NCBI RefSeq assembly: GCF_036825535.1
Contig: NZ_CP098812.1
Coordinates: 1,860,001 to 1,924,000, forward strand
DNA from: Parasalinivibrio latis
GTDB taxonomy: Bacteria; Pseudomonadota; Gammaproteobacteria; Enterobacterales; Vibrionaceae
Length of the DNA: 64,000 nt
Reading direction: 5' to 3'
Under the pieces are notes generated by a model. That model saw only the letters and a program-made list of their open reading frames with translations. It made no database searches and was not told the DNA's origin. This document shows positions 42,952 through 51,739 of this stretch, piece by piece (positions within the stretch are counted from its first letter, which is position 1; every line of letters begins with the position of its first letter). A program made the position numbers and the translations under genes.

Positions 42952-42987
42952 CAGCACTGCCATCTGGTTTTAACCCCCAGAGTGCTG
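42952..42987 (+). repeat. Nested inverted repeat between sypG and sypH
   Basis: CAGCACT pairs with AGTGCTG, enclosing a second pair CTGG/CCAG. No T-tract follows, so it is not a simple terminator. It may stabilise or partly attenuate the sypA-H transcript ahead of the first glycosyltransferase. Confidence 0.5.
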
Positions 42988-43035
42988 AATTTGCAGTTAT
43001 CACATGAGCACCTATTATGAAACATGGGGCTTATT

Positions 43036-44118
43036 ATGAAAGATTCGTTCAAAGAAGATGTATGGCTGTTGTTAGACAGCAGTGAAATGGGCGGCATTGA
43101 AAGCCATGTCTACCAACTCGCGAAGGGTTTACGATCCTTCAATATAGGCGTGCGCGTTGTCTTTCTTTCCTATTATGAAAAGCCCCACCCTCTCCATACC
43201 AAGTTGGAGAACATCGATGTACCATTTATTGTTATCGAAGGTGGTCTGTTCGCACTGTTAAAACAGATTAAAACCTTGCGACCTGCAATTTTACACACGC
43301 ACGGTTATAAAGCGGGAATTTATTGCAGACTGTTGGGGCCTCTGATTAAAACACCTGTTATTGCAAGTTTTCACGCTGGTGAAATCCCGGTGGGAAAAGT
43401 TCGCCTATATGACTTTATTGATCGTTATAGTGCAGTGCTTGCCAACAGGCGACTTTGTGTTAGTGAGGAAATTGCACAGAGACTACCCGTATCCTCAACT
43501 GTCCTAGATAATTTCATTGATACAGAGAATATTTCAGAAACTCATGGTGAACACATCGCGTTTGTCGGAAGACTAAGTTATGAAAAAGGACCAGACCGGT
43601 TTATAGATATTGCCTCTCACTTTTCGATGGTTCAGTTCCATATCTATGGTGATGGCCCTGAGAAATCCAACTTAATATATAACGCACCAAACAACGTCGA
43701 TTTCCATGGGCACCAAAATAATATGGATCAGGTTTGGAGCGAGATATCTTTGTTGATAATGCCTTCAAGACACGAAGGCCTTCCAATGGCAGCACTCGAA
43801 GCGATGTCCAGAGGTATTCCTGTCATCGCTACCAGTGTCGGAGCCATGCCCAAACTAATAGAACATGATACAAATGGTTGGCTCGTGCAGGAAGATTCCA
43901 GCATCTTGATGGTGGATTGGATAAAACACTGGTTTTTAATGTCAGATTCCCAGCGTGAAACCATGAGACAAAAAGCCCGTCACTCTATTGTGACTCAATA
44001 TTCGTCGGATGTTGTCATTCCACAATTGTTGCAACACTACCACCACTTTTCTGATGTTGGTCATGATGACATGCATTCTGGGAAAAACGCTTCCCCAGCA
44101 CGCAGCCGAAACAATTAA
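43036..44118 (+). CDS. sypH: Glycosyltransferase family 4, SypH
   Basis: A 360-residue GT-B glycosyltransferase. The N-terminal domain has EMGGIESHVYQLAKGL and ILHTHGYKAGIYCR; the C-terminal GT4 domain has FVGRLSYEKGPDRFIDIA, IYGDGPEKSNL and the nucleotide-sugar motif SRHEGLPMAALEAMSRGIPVI. It adds a sugar to the lipid-linked repeat unit on the cytoplasmic face. Start is ATG 43036 or ATG 43024; the former has GGGG just upstream. It ends the first unit, before the second sigma-54 promoter. Confidence 0.86.
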   Translation: MKDSFKEDVWLLLDSSEMGGIESHVYQLAKGLRSFNIGVRVVFLSYYEKPHPLHTKLENIDVPFIVIEGGLFALLKQIKTLRPAILHTHGYKAGIYCRLLGPLIKTPVIASFHAGEIPVGKVRLYDFIDRYSAVLANRRLCVSEEIAQRLPVSSTVLDNFIDTENISETHGEHIAFVGRLSYEKGPDRFIDIASHFSMVQFHIYGDGPEKSNLIYNAPNNVDFHGHQNNMDQVWSEISLLIMPSRHEGLPMAALEAMSRGIPVIATSVGAMPKLIEHDTNGWLVQEDSSILMVDWIKHWFLMSDSQRETMRQKARHSIVTQYSSDVVIPQLLQHYHHFSDVGHDDMHSGKNASPARSRNN

Positions 44119-44159
44119 TATCTCTATGTATCAGTAAGATACAATCCAATTACTCAACA

Positions 44160-44175
44160 TGGCTCACTCTTTGCA
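44160..44175 (+). promoter_or_regulatory. Sigma-54 promoter of sypI
   Basis: TGGCTCACTCTTTGCA is close to the consensus TGGCAC-N5-TTGCA, with GG-N10-GC spacing. The predicted transcript start is near 44186, about 25 bases before the sypI ATG. The best -12 element of the four. Confidence 0.82.
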
Positions 44176-44210
44176 GAAACAGGATATCCAACATAGCAAA
44201 GGTGGTAGGC

Positions 44211-45461
44211 ATGGAGAACAGCAGCAACAATCCAATCACTATACTCTTTGTCCATTACGGGGATCAGTGGTTAAGGGGAAGTGAACAATGTGTCCTTAGC
44301 CTGATAGAGCGATTGGATCCTACCCGTTTTATTCCTGTCCTTTGGTGTAACAACGAATCACTGGCAAATGAAGCGAAAAAACTGAGAATTCCCGTATATT
44401 GCTCCCCGTTTCCCATTCTGTTGGGCTGGAGTAAACCCCGTTTCAACCTTTCCGGGTTCATCAGTGAAATCAAAATGGGCACGCAGATTATACGCGACCA
44501 CAATATTGATATAGTCCATTGCAACAGTGCCGCACCCACACAATGGATCAACTTCGCAGCCCGGGCAACACGGACAAGAATGCTGACCCACCTGCATGCA
44601 CAGTATCAGGCAAGGGACCGCGTAACACTGGGACTTCACCACTCCCCCACAATTGTTGGTGTCAGCCACCATGTGGTCACCACGTTTCTGGACGAAGGCT
44701 ATCCGGCAGAAAACCTACACATCATTTCCAACGGTATTGACCTACAGGAAATAGATGAAACGCCTCCGGTTCCTCTCAAAGATTCTTTAGGGTTGGGCAC
44801 TGACGACATTCTATTAATTACCGTCGGATCGGTGACCTATAACAAAGGGATAGACATTCTGATCAAGTCTGTACGGGAATTATTTGACGCCGGAATACCA
44901 GTTCATATCGCCATCATTGGTGATGGTCCAGACAGGGATGCATTTAAACAGTTAGCTGAAAACTGGGGAGTAGCGTCAAGAGTCCATTTTCTGGGAGAAC
45001 AGGAAAACCCTGCGTCTTTCCTCAAAGGCGATGCGGATATCTTCGTTTCCGGTACACGATTCGAAGCCTTCGGGCTATCCATTGCCGAAGCTTCGTATTG
45101 TGGCCTTCCTGTTGTCTCCCCGCTTGTTGGCGGTGTTGTTGATGTTGTAGCAGACGGCCTGACTGGCCTTTTGGTAGAGCCAGGCTCATCAAAAGCATTA
45201 ACCAAGGCAGTTCTCCATCTCATTCAAAACCCGGAAAAACGAAAGAAAATGGGGGAACAGGGAATCACACATATTAAGCATCACTTTGCGGTAGATCTTT
45301 ATGCCCAACAGTTTGAAGCCCTTTATGCTCAAATGCTTAACAACAGCAAGTTGGAAACAGCATGGTATCGTCACTGGCACCCTGAATTGTCGGTATTCAC
45401 CACTCTTTGCAGCATTATAAGAAATGGTATCGCCCGGCCTATAAGGGAGATTCGTTCATGA
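44211..45461 (+). CDS. sypI: Glycosyltransferase family 4, SypI
   Basis: A 416-residue GT-B glycosyltransferase: FVHYGDQWLRGSEQCVLSLI at the N-terminus, IVHCNSAAPTQWI, then VGSVTYNKGIDILIKSV, IGDGPDRDAF and SGTRFEAFGLSIAEASYCGL as the GT4 signature. The ATG at 44211 follows AAGGTGGTAGGC; a GTG nine bases earlier lies inside that site. First gene of the sypI-L unit, with its stop overlapping sypJ by four bases. Confidence 0.88.
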   Translation: MENSSNNPITILFVHYGDQWLRGSEQCVLSLIERLDPTRFIPVLWCNNESLANEAKKLRIPVYCSPFPILLGWSKPRFNLSGFISEIKMGTQIIRDHNIDIVHCNSAAPTQWINFAARATRTRMLTHLHAQYQARDRVTLGLHHSPTIVGVSHHVVTTFLDEGYPAENLHIISNGIDLQEIDETPPVPLKDSLGLGTDDILLITVGSVTYNKGIDILIKSVRELFDAGIPVHIAIIGDGPDRDAFKQLAENWGVASRVHFLGEQENPASFLKGDADIFVSGTRFEAFGLSIAEASYCGLPVVSPLVGGVVDVVADGLTGLLVEPGSSKALTKAVLHLIQNPEKRKKMGEQGITHIKHHFAVDLYAQQFEALYAQMLNNSKLETAWYRHWHPELSVFTTLCSIIRNGIARPIREIRS

Positions 45462-46606
45462 AGACGCAAACACATATCCTTTTGATTGACCCTATTCCTT
45501 TCCTGGGCGGTTCAAAAATAGCCTGCCAGCACATGCTTGAACAAATTGACGCTTCCAGCACAACAATTACCGTTTTGACCAATGACCAGGCCTCATGGAA
45601 AGACACCGGCTACAACACAATTAGTCTCTACCGGCCTCGGTGGCTGCCAAAAACTGACCATGGGATCGGGTATTTTTTACGCCAATTTATTACGGCGTTG
45701 AATATACTTTTTGTTCGGTTATTTACCGGGAAAATAGACACCTTGCTGGGCGCATCCGGCCCGGGGGTGGACCTGTCTATACATATCGTTAAACAATTGC
45801 TGGATGTCCGTACGGTACAAATCGTTAATGGGCCTGTATCCCACTCTAAAGCTCTGGGTTGGGCGCTATCTTCAGCAGACCAGGTTTTTTTCCTCGCATC
45901 CATCTACGAAGATATCGTAAATGCCATAACAAAAGCTGGAAAGAGTCCGGATATTGTTGCTTCTCCGCGTTTTAAATCTATTTCAAACGGTATCCCCAGA
46001 GCCCAATGGCCATCAGATTGCCAGACCAGCAAACCCGTTTTGTTTTGGGCGGCGTCACTGGTTAAGTGGAAAGGATTAGAAACGCTTTTTGATGCGCTGG
46101 AGCTTTTCTCAGATTCAGACAGACCTGAAACCCATATATGTTATATCCGGCCTCAAAATACCGACATCGAAGCCAGTGAAATAAACCGTCATATTGCTCA
46201 TGTCTCCTGTCATGAAAAACCAGCGAACCTCGACCAAATAAGGGCAGGTTGCAATATCTTTGTCTCTACCAGTAAAAACGAACCTTTCGGAATATCGATA
46301 CTTGAAGCCATGGCTGCCGGCCATTGCATAGTCATTCCTGCAGATGCGGCATACTGGGACCAGCAACTGACTAATGGTGTTGACTGTATTAAATATGCTC
46401 CGGGAGATCATAAAGATCTTGCCCGTAAGCTTGACCAACTCTGTTGTGACATGGACCAAGTCATGCAGCTGGGTTCCAATGCCCAGAGAATTGCGGCTGA
46501 ATTCAGGGCTGAACATGTATACCGCCCCGTCGCGGAATCTCTTATCCCCAGCAAAAACTCACGCACTGACCTCTCGTATGACAGAGGAAATCCCTATGAC
46601 ATTTAA
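45458..46606 (+). CDS. sypJ: Glycosyltransferase family 4, SypJ
   Basis: A 382-residue GT-B glycosyltransferase with LIDPIPFLGGSKIACQHML at the start, ASLVKWKGLETLFDALELF and STSKNEPFGISILEAMAAGH in the GT4 domain. The start ATG 45458 overlaps the sypI stop and follows AAGGGAGA. The C-terminal part overlaps the flippase gene by 11 bases. Confidence 0.86.
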   Translation: MKTQTHILLIDPIPFLGGSKIACQHMLEQIDASSTTITVLTNDQASWKDTGYNTISLYRPRWLPKTDHGIGYFLRQFITALNILFVRLFTGKIDTLLGASGPGVDLSIHIVKQLLDVRTVQIVNGPVSHSKALGWALSSADQVFFLASIYEDIVNAITKAGKSPDIVASPRFKSISNGIPRAQWPSDCQTSKPVLFWAASLVKWKGLETLFDALELFSDSDRPETHICYIRPQNTDIEASEINRHIAHVSCHEKPANLDQIRAGCNIFVSTSKNEPFGISILEAMAAGHCIVIPADAAYWDQQLTNGVDCIKYAPGDHKDLARKLDQLCCDMDQVMQLGSNAQRIAAEFRAEHVYRPVAESLIPSKNSRTDLSYDRGNPYDI

Positions 46607-48023
46607 CCTGTCTCCTGCAGTGAAAAATGTATTGCTATATGGGGTTAGCATCGCCTTGATGAAGGGCATCTCACTAATAATGCTGCCGTTTATCACGCAC
46701 TACCTTTCCCAGGATGCATTTGGCCGGTTGGAAGTACTGTTGAGCATAGCTGCATTCGGCAGCGTCATTGTCAGTATGGGGCTAATGGATGCACTTTACC
46801 GCTTCGCAGGCAGCCATAAAAAAATGAAAGACAAAAAACGTGCTGCTTCCGAAATATATGGTATTGCCTGTGTCATTGCCTTGATGGCCTTTTCAGTTTT
46901 GTGGTTTGCAGCTGAAATCATCGTCGACCTTACCGGCAATACCTTTTCATTGTATGAAGTCCGCCTTGTTCTGTCCGTCCTGGTTTTTGAAGGGTGTATT
47001 GCCATCCCTCTTGGATGGTTAAGAATGACAGATAAAGTCTGGACATTCTTTCTTGTCACCACCGGCAGTGCCATTACCAACGCATTGTTAATCACATTTA
47101 ATCTCATTTATGGCAGAGGCGTTGAGGGCATCCTAGAGTCAGGGGTAATTGTTGCCACACTCCAGGCTTTGGTTTTGGCCATTTTACACATCCGGCACGC
47201 CGGCATTGGATTCAACCTTGCGCTTACACATAAATGCATCGTATATGGGTTGCCAATTATGCTCAGCGGTATTCTGGCATTCACATTGAACGGTTTTGAC
47301 CGTTGGCTTCTCGCGGAAAAAGCATCAATGGTAGATGTTGCCAATTTTGCGGTCGCAGCAAAGTTCGCCCTTGCCGTAACCTTGCTGATGCAGCCTTTTA
47401 ATATGTGGTGGATGCCCAGACGTTTCGAAGTACTTTTCGGACAGGATGGAGTGGTTAACGCGGCAAAATTTACCAGCCTTGGTATTACTATATTATTGGT
47501 TATCACCGCTACCGTAGGGTTAGCATCTCCCATTCTTATAACACTACTCATGCCGGGAGAGTATGCCGTTGCTGGACAGTATGCGGCTGTTTTAGTACTG
47601 GCGGCATGCCTCAAAGAGCTTTTTGAACTTATTAACCTAGGCAGCCTCACCGGGGAAACAACATACTCGGTACTGATTGCCAACATCGCGGGTGCATGCA
47701 CTGGTGTAATAATGATGTTCTGGTTGGCTCCTGATTATGCTGTCTGGGGAATTGCCGCCGCGCTCCTTGCAGCCCACTGGGTGAGGGTTGCCGTTATCTT
47801 TGTCAGCAGCCAATACCTTTATCCCATCCAGTATCCTTTTAGCAGCCTTTTAGCCACAGGGCTTATCACTGCGGTGTCAGTTAGCTTTAGCCTTCAGGAT
47901 TTTACTTTAGCTTACCAGGCTGTAACCACTGTACTTGGCGTAACCACGGTAATTGGCTTTTCGGTATGGCGAGGGCTGTTTCCCCTGACTCTGTTTAAAA
48001 CATCACGAGCGCAGATGTTATGA
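46596..48023 (+). CDS. sypK: Polysaccharide flippase (Wzx-like), SypK
   Basis: A 475-residue membrane protein with about 12-14 helices of the polysaccharide transport family, starting LSPAVKNVLLYGVSIALMKG. Conserved features include ITHYLSQDAFGRLEVLLS and FDRWLLAEKASMVDVANFAV. It should flip the lipid-linked repeat unit to the periplasm. The ATG at 46596 follows AGAGGAAATCC and lies inside the end of sypJ; the frame is open further upstream, but that part is sypJ read in another frame. Confidence 0.86.
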   Translation: MTFNLSPAVKNVLLYGVSIALMKGISLIMLPFITHYLSQDAFGRLEVLLSIAAFGSVIVSMGLMDALYRFAGSHKKMKDKKRAASEIYGIACVIALMAFSVLWFAAEIIVDLTGNTFSLYEVRLVLSVLVFEGCIAIPLGWLRMTDKVWTFFLVTTGSAITNALLITFNLIYGRGVEGILESGVIVATLQALVLAILHIRHAGIGFNLALTHKCIVYGLPIMLSGILAFTLNGFDRWLLAEKASMVDVANFAVAAKFALAVTLLMQPFNMWWMPRRFEVLFGQDGVVNAAKFTSLGITILLVITATVGLASPILITLLMPGEYAVAGQYAAVLVLAACLKELFELINLGSLTGETTYSVLIANIAGACTGVIMMFWLAPDYAVWGIAAALLAAHWVRVAVIFVSSQYLYPIQYPFSSLLATGLITAVSVSFSLQDFTLAYQAVTTVLGVTTVIGFSVWRGLFPLTLFKTSRAQML

Positions 48024-49402
48024 ACAGTCTGGGCGAACCAATCCGGCACCAAATAATACTCATTTTGTTTGTCTGCTTTGCGGTGGCTTTTGCTTGGTTC
48101 GTAATACCTAAACCGTACCTCATTATTCTTATCAGCACCGCCCCTATTGCGTTGGTCATGGTGTTAGCAAAGCCCTTTCCCATGGTTTTGTTTTTCGTGA
48201 TCTTCTCATTTTTCCGGATCCATGAAGTTTTCCCTCAGCTTTATAACCTGAAAATCCCGCTTTTGCTGTCTCTCGCTTCACTGGGTGCCATTGCCTGGCA
48301 TACTTTGATTTCCGGAAAGATTAAAGTTTACTGGCGTCCGGAATTCACCCTTCTCACCATATTCACCCTTCTGGTCATTATTGGCGTGGTCTTGGCGAAT
48401 AACAGGCCCATAGCCATTGCTTACTTCAAAGACATCTACTGGAAAATCATCGTCATGACATTTGCTATTGCATGGCTATGCCGTACGGAAAAGGATTTTC
48501 GTCTGTCTTCCGGTTTAATCCTCTTTGCCGGGTTGGTGGTTGGCACAAAGGCCATCATTAACAAAGTGACAGGTGTTGGACTGGTCGAAGGGACCCGTGT
48601 AACAATTGGACGGGAACTTGGTTCAATGCTGGGTGACCCCAATGACCTGTCTTTGGTTCTGATGTTCCCCACCTCGTTTGCCCTCGGTATTGCGTTAACA
48701 AAAAGCATGAACAGGTTTTACCGAGCCATTGCTTTTATTTCGGTCCCGATTCTTTTCTACGCCGTCATTGCTACCCAAAGCCGGGGCGGACTATTGGGGA
48801 TTCTTGCCGTTTTCGGTGTTTTCGCTTACCAAAGGATAAAGTCAAAGGCACTGCTGATAACCCTTGGGGTGATGGCAGCGGGAATCCTGTTTGCATTAGC
48901 CGGCATATCTGACAGAGCTTCCGGCGGATCCGGTGAAGCCGGTATTGATGCGTCTGCCATGGGGAGAATATATGCATGGCAAGCGGCATTTGGGATGGCT
49001 GTCTCGCATCCACTGACAGGCGTTGGGCTGGATAATTTTTACGCAAACTACTTTTACTACAGCCCGCATTGGGATGGCCTTAACCATGCCGTACACAGCA
49101 CTTGGTTTGGTGTACTCGCTGAATCTGGTTTCGTCGGTTTAGGTATTTTTGTCGCTCTGATTCTTGTATTGATAAACACTGCCAGAAATTCTCTTAAAAC
49201 AATACTCCTCTCCCCGGATAAATACCCGCCGGTGGTCCTTGCATCGAGCCAGGCTGTTTTTGCAGGGCTTATAGGAACCATTGTTTCCGGTACTTTTCTC
49301 ACCCAGGGCTATAACTGGCCAATATACATTCTCGCCGCCCTCGTCGCGGCCGTTGGCCAGTACATCGATACAACAACGCCGGCTCAGGAGAGTAAAAAAT
49401 GA
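48020..49402 (+). CDS. sypL: O-antigen ligase/polymerase (Wzy-like), SypL
   Basis: A 460-residue membrane protein with about 12 helices. The Wzy_C/WaaL region is marked by VIATQSRGGLLGILAVF and a large periplasmic loop (GRIYAWQAAFGMAVSHPLTG, then VHSTWFGVLAESGFVGLGIF). It should polymerise the repeat units at the periplasmic face. Overlaps of four bases on both sides couple it to sypK and to the exosortase gene. Confidence 0.87.
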   Translation: MNSLGEPIRHQIILILFVCFAVAFAWFVIPKPYLIILISTAPIALVMVLAKPFPMVLFFVIFSFFRIHEVFPQLYNLKIPLLLSLASLGAIAWHTLISGKIKVYWRPEFTLLTIFTLLVIIGVVLANNRPIAIAYFKDIYWKIIVMTFAIAWLCRTEKDFRLSSGLILFAGLVVGTKAIINKVTGVGLVEGTRVTIGRELGSMLGDPNDLSLVLMFPTSFALGIALTKSMNRFYRAIAFISVPILFYAVIATQSRGGLLGILAVFGVFAYQRIKSKALLITLGVMAAGILFALAGISDRASGGSGEAGIDASAMGRIYAWQAAFGMAVSHPLTGVGLDNFYANYFYYSPHWDGLNHAVHSTWFGVLAESGFVGLGIFVALILVLINTARNSLKTILLSPDKYPPVVLASSQAVFAGLIGTIVSGTFLTQGYNWPIYILAALVAAVGQYIDTTTPAQESKK

Positions 49403-50220
49403 AGGTTAGTATACCCGCCAGCTTGTCCACCCGGTCTGACTACTGTTCTTGGTTCTACCGCTGCCTAATCGCCCCTCTCTTAATTTCCGGGTTGGTTGCT
49501 TCATTGATAAGAGTGTTTTTTATGGAAAGGTCGGCAGCAGAACTTGGCCCGGTCATTCCCCTTTTTGCACTGGCTCTTGCAGTTATATCCCTCCTTCAAG
49601 CCACTTGGCCTCCACCGGAAAGAAAGGATATGGCTGTCATTTTTGTATTGTCATTACTCTTTATCGTACCCAGCCAACAACTCACCAACGTGATTATTTT
49701 CTTTCTTGCTGTATGGCTGCTGTATCGGAACAGCAACCAGTCATTTTGGGGGGCAAGCATATTAGTCATGGTATCACTGCAGGGTATTCTGGCTGTTTAC
49801 TTGCTTAAGTGGGCCGCCGGGCCAGTCTTAACATTCGATGCAGCCCTAACATCAGTCCTCCTCAACATCACTACGGGTTCCGCCAGCTATTTAGGTAACA
49901 TTGTCTACGGCCCGGCAGACCACCAGCTTTTGATTTTACGCGGATGTTCTTCCCTTCCACTTGCGATGGGTGGGGTAATCGCCTGGTTTGCTATTGCCCG
50001 GTTCAGCCGGTTGCCATTCAATGCCAGAGAAATTGCTGTGGTATGTGTAATCTCCTTTCTTCTGATTTCCCTGAATATCATCCGCCTCTCAATGATGGCA
50101 TGCGATATGAATTGGCATACATGGTGGCATGCCACCGAGGGCCAGCAGACATTCCAGCTATTGGCTGTCTTCATTATTCTGGCAAGCTGCGCAGGAGGGT
50201 TACGCTATGTACGTTCCTGA
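49399..50220 (+). CDS. Exosortase-family transpeptidase, atypical
   Basis: A 273-residue protein with about eight membrane helices. The likely catalytic triad is C183 in LRGCSSLPLAMGG, R229 in LNIIRLSMMA, and a histidine in HTWWHATEGQQ (H244, less likely H240), in exosortase order and spacing. Exosortases are inner-membrane cysteine proteases that cut PEP-CTERM-like tails after the protein crosses the membrane. CSSLP replaces the common CSGLR-type block, so this is not XrtA. Its start overlaps the sypL stop by four bases, and its end overlaps the next gene by 14. No exosortase gene is part of the V. fischeri syp locus as I know it. Confidence 0.8.
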   Translation: MKVSIPASLSTRSDYCSWFYRCLIAPLLISGLVASLIRVFFMERSAAELGPVIPLFALALAVISLLQATWPPPERKDMAVIFVLSLLFIVPSQQLTNVIIFFLAVWLLYRNSNQSFWGASILVMVSLQGILAVYLLKWAAGPVLTFDAALTSVLLNITTGSASYLGNIVYGPADHQLLILRGCSSLPLAMGGVIAWFAIARFSRLPFNAREIAVVCVISFLLISLNIIRLSMMACDMNWHTWWHATEGQQTFQLLAVFIILASCAGGLRYVRS

Positions 50221-50764
50221 ATCATACAGAACGGGAATAAATATTCGGACACTACTTATTTTGACAGTGTTTACCATTTTGACTTGCATATATGGGATTT
50301 TTCTCCGGTTGGAATCGAACCGTGTAGTGCCCCAGCAGCATCCAGAAGGGATTTTCGAGGCGCAGTTATACGAATTCCTGTCAGAGAACACTCGCGGATG
50401 GACGTCAAATATCTATTACACCGAAGATTGGGGGCTAAGGGGGCTGCAGACTTACCTGTCTGAATGTGACGGTACCCTTAAAACCCTCGTTATGCCTGAA
50501 GGCGATGAAGTACTGTCGATGTGGGAGGCCATTGCAAGGCGTGAGCAGAATAGTATTCGTTTCTTGTACCGTGGAAAAATCTTAAATGAATTTCCCGTAC
50601 TGACATTTTGGTTTGAGACAACCATTTCATCAGTAACGAAACGATTGCATATCCATGATAAGGATCCCGGCCCAATTATTGCAATGTCAATTCCAGGCAA
50701 GTGCGAAATGTACTTCTCCACCATCCCGTTTTCTAAGTTGTCCTTAACCGGGGGTAAAGAGTGA
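50207..50764 (+). CDS. Unrecognised anchored protein, probable exosortase partner
   Basis: A 185-residue protein from an ATG at 50207 after GCAGGAGGG, coupled to the exosortase. One N-terminal membrane helix (about residues 14-30, TLLILTVFTILTCIYGIFL) places the rest in the periplasm. Features include NTRGWTSNIYYTEDWGLRGL, two cysteines (SECDG, GKCEMYF) and no known catalytic motif. By position it corresponds to the EpsI/DUF3485-type accessory proteins that accompany exosortases, but sequence similarity is not evident to me. Its stop overlaps the start of the substrate gene by four bases. Confidence 0.68.
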   Translation: MYVPESYRTGINIRTLLILTVFTILTCIYGIFLRLESNRVVPQQHPEGIFEAQLYEFLSENTRGWTSNIYYTEDWGLRGLQTYLSECDGTLKTLVMPEGDEVLSMWEAIARREQNSIRFLYRGKILNEFPVLTFWFETTISSVTKRLHIHDKDPGPIIAMSIPGKCEMYFSTIPFSKLSLTGGKE

Positions 50765-51702
50765 AAAAGAAGAATACATATCCTATCAAATCTGCAGGGG
50801 TCGTTTTGTTTTGGGCCTTTGTTTCATTCTCCACTCAAGCTGAAGTGGTTAACACTCCCGACATTACAAACCAGACACTCGACAGTAACCTTTTGGATGT
50901 TACCAGCGAATCTCTTTATGAATCGACTGCGGTTGATCCGACGTTTCTTAATACAGATTACGACCCCTACCTCACACTGTCTGAAGATGCCAATGTCAGT
51001 GTCTCCTTTATAGATGAGGGAGCGGGTTATAAAAACTCCCTGGGTTGGTTTACCTTTGACGAAACTACATTTGACGGCCTTTCTAAAGGAGACATCGACA
51101 CTAACAGTGATGGCATTGTTTCTTTCACTGAGCTTAACAGTCTTGATGGCGTGGATAGTGGTTGGCTGTTTGCAAACATTTCAGAACAAGGCGGAGGAGG
51201 AGACCTGCTAACAGGTGACACTGTCACTATTGGCGATGGCCCCCTCTCTGCCGGTACATCTGTGAGCTTTTTCCTGGCACAAAATGCATTTACCGGAGGA
51301 AGCAGCGTTGATGACGGGATATATACCGGCGACACACAAATTTTTTATGGGTTGGACTTCCTGAACCCTGAGGCAGATTTTACCCATAACATTGAAAGTA
51401 ACATTCAAAACGCCCGTCACGTTGCCATGCTGTTCTCTGATGATGAACAAGAAAATGTCATTATGGGGTTTGAGGATCTAAACCGGACCGATTCATCATT
51501 GAATCACTGGGGGATATCCTCTGATGAAGATTTTAATGACGCCGTTTTCACCATATCTTCCGACCCGGTTTCGGCACTAAGCACATCAAACATTGCGACT
51601 GCACCTTTACCCGATATTGGACAAGGCCCAGTTGGTATTCTCTTGCTGTTTGGCCTTTCCACCCTGGCGGTGTTTTCAAGAGGCACCATCCTCATTACTT
51701 AA
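50761..51702 (+). CDS. Secreted DUF4114/EF-hand protein with exosortase-type C-terminal tail
   Basis: A 313-residue protein from a GTG start. In order: a signal peptide (cleavage near STQA), an acidic region, a canonical EF-hand loop DTNSDGIVSFTE (residues 113-124), and a DUF4114-like domain ending NHWGISSDEDFNDAVFTISS. The C-terminal tail has APLPDIGQGP, a hydrophobic segment (VGILLLFGLSTLAVF) and a single SRG before TILIT. The motif, helix and arginine arrangement is that of PEP-CTERM-like sorting signals, and DUF4114 is common in such proteins. It is encoded last in the exosortase set and is the obvious substrate. Likely a calcium-binding matrix or surface protein. Confidence 0.8.
   Translation: MKKKNTYPIKSAGVVLFWAFVSFSTQAEVVNTPDITNQTLDSNLLDVTSESLYESTAVDPTFLNTDYDPYLTLSEDANVSVSFIDEGAGYKNSLGWFTFDETTFDGLSKGDIDTNSDGIVSFTELNSLDGVDSGWLFANISEQGGGGDLLTGDTVTIGDGPLSAGTSVSFFLAQNAFTGGSSVDDGIYTGDTQIFYGLDFLNPEADFTHNIESNIQNARHVAMLFSDDEQENVIMGFEDLNRTDSSLNHWGISSDEDFNDAVFTISSDPVSALSTSNIATAPLPDIGQGPVGILLLFGLSTLAVFSRGTILIT
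51097..51132 (+). other. EF-hand calcium-binding loop within the exosortase substrate
   Basis: Codons for DTNSDGIVSFTE: positions 1, 3, 5, 9 and 12 (D, N, D, S, E), the glycine at 6 and hydrophobic residue at 8 fit the canonical loop exactly. Confidence 0.8.
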
Positions 51703-51739
51703 GCCAGCGATTTAAACAACGTCTTTTAATCTGCAAGTC

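Noticed and set aside
42895..43035. Possible sigma-54 promoter before sypH
   Set aside because: No GG-N10-GC pair was found in this spacer; sypH is better read as the last gene of the sypA unit.
44000..44118. A CATTCTGGGAA element near the end of sypH as a SypG enhancer for sypI
   Set aside because: It matches the two good elements only over CATTC-CTG and lacks the TTCTCA core, so it was left out.
46374..46595. A longer N-terminus for the SypK flippase
   Set aside because: The extra 74 codons overlap the conserved sypJ glycosyltransferase in another frame and precede the first flippase helix.
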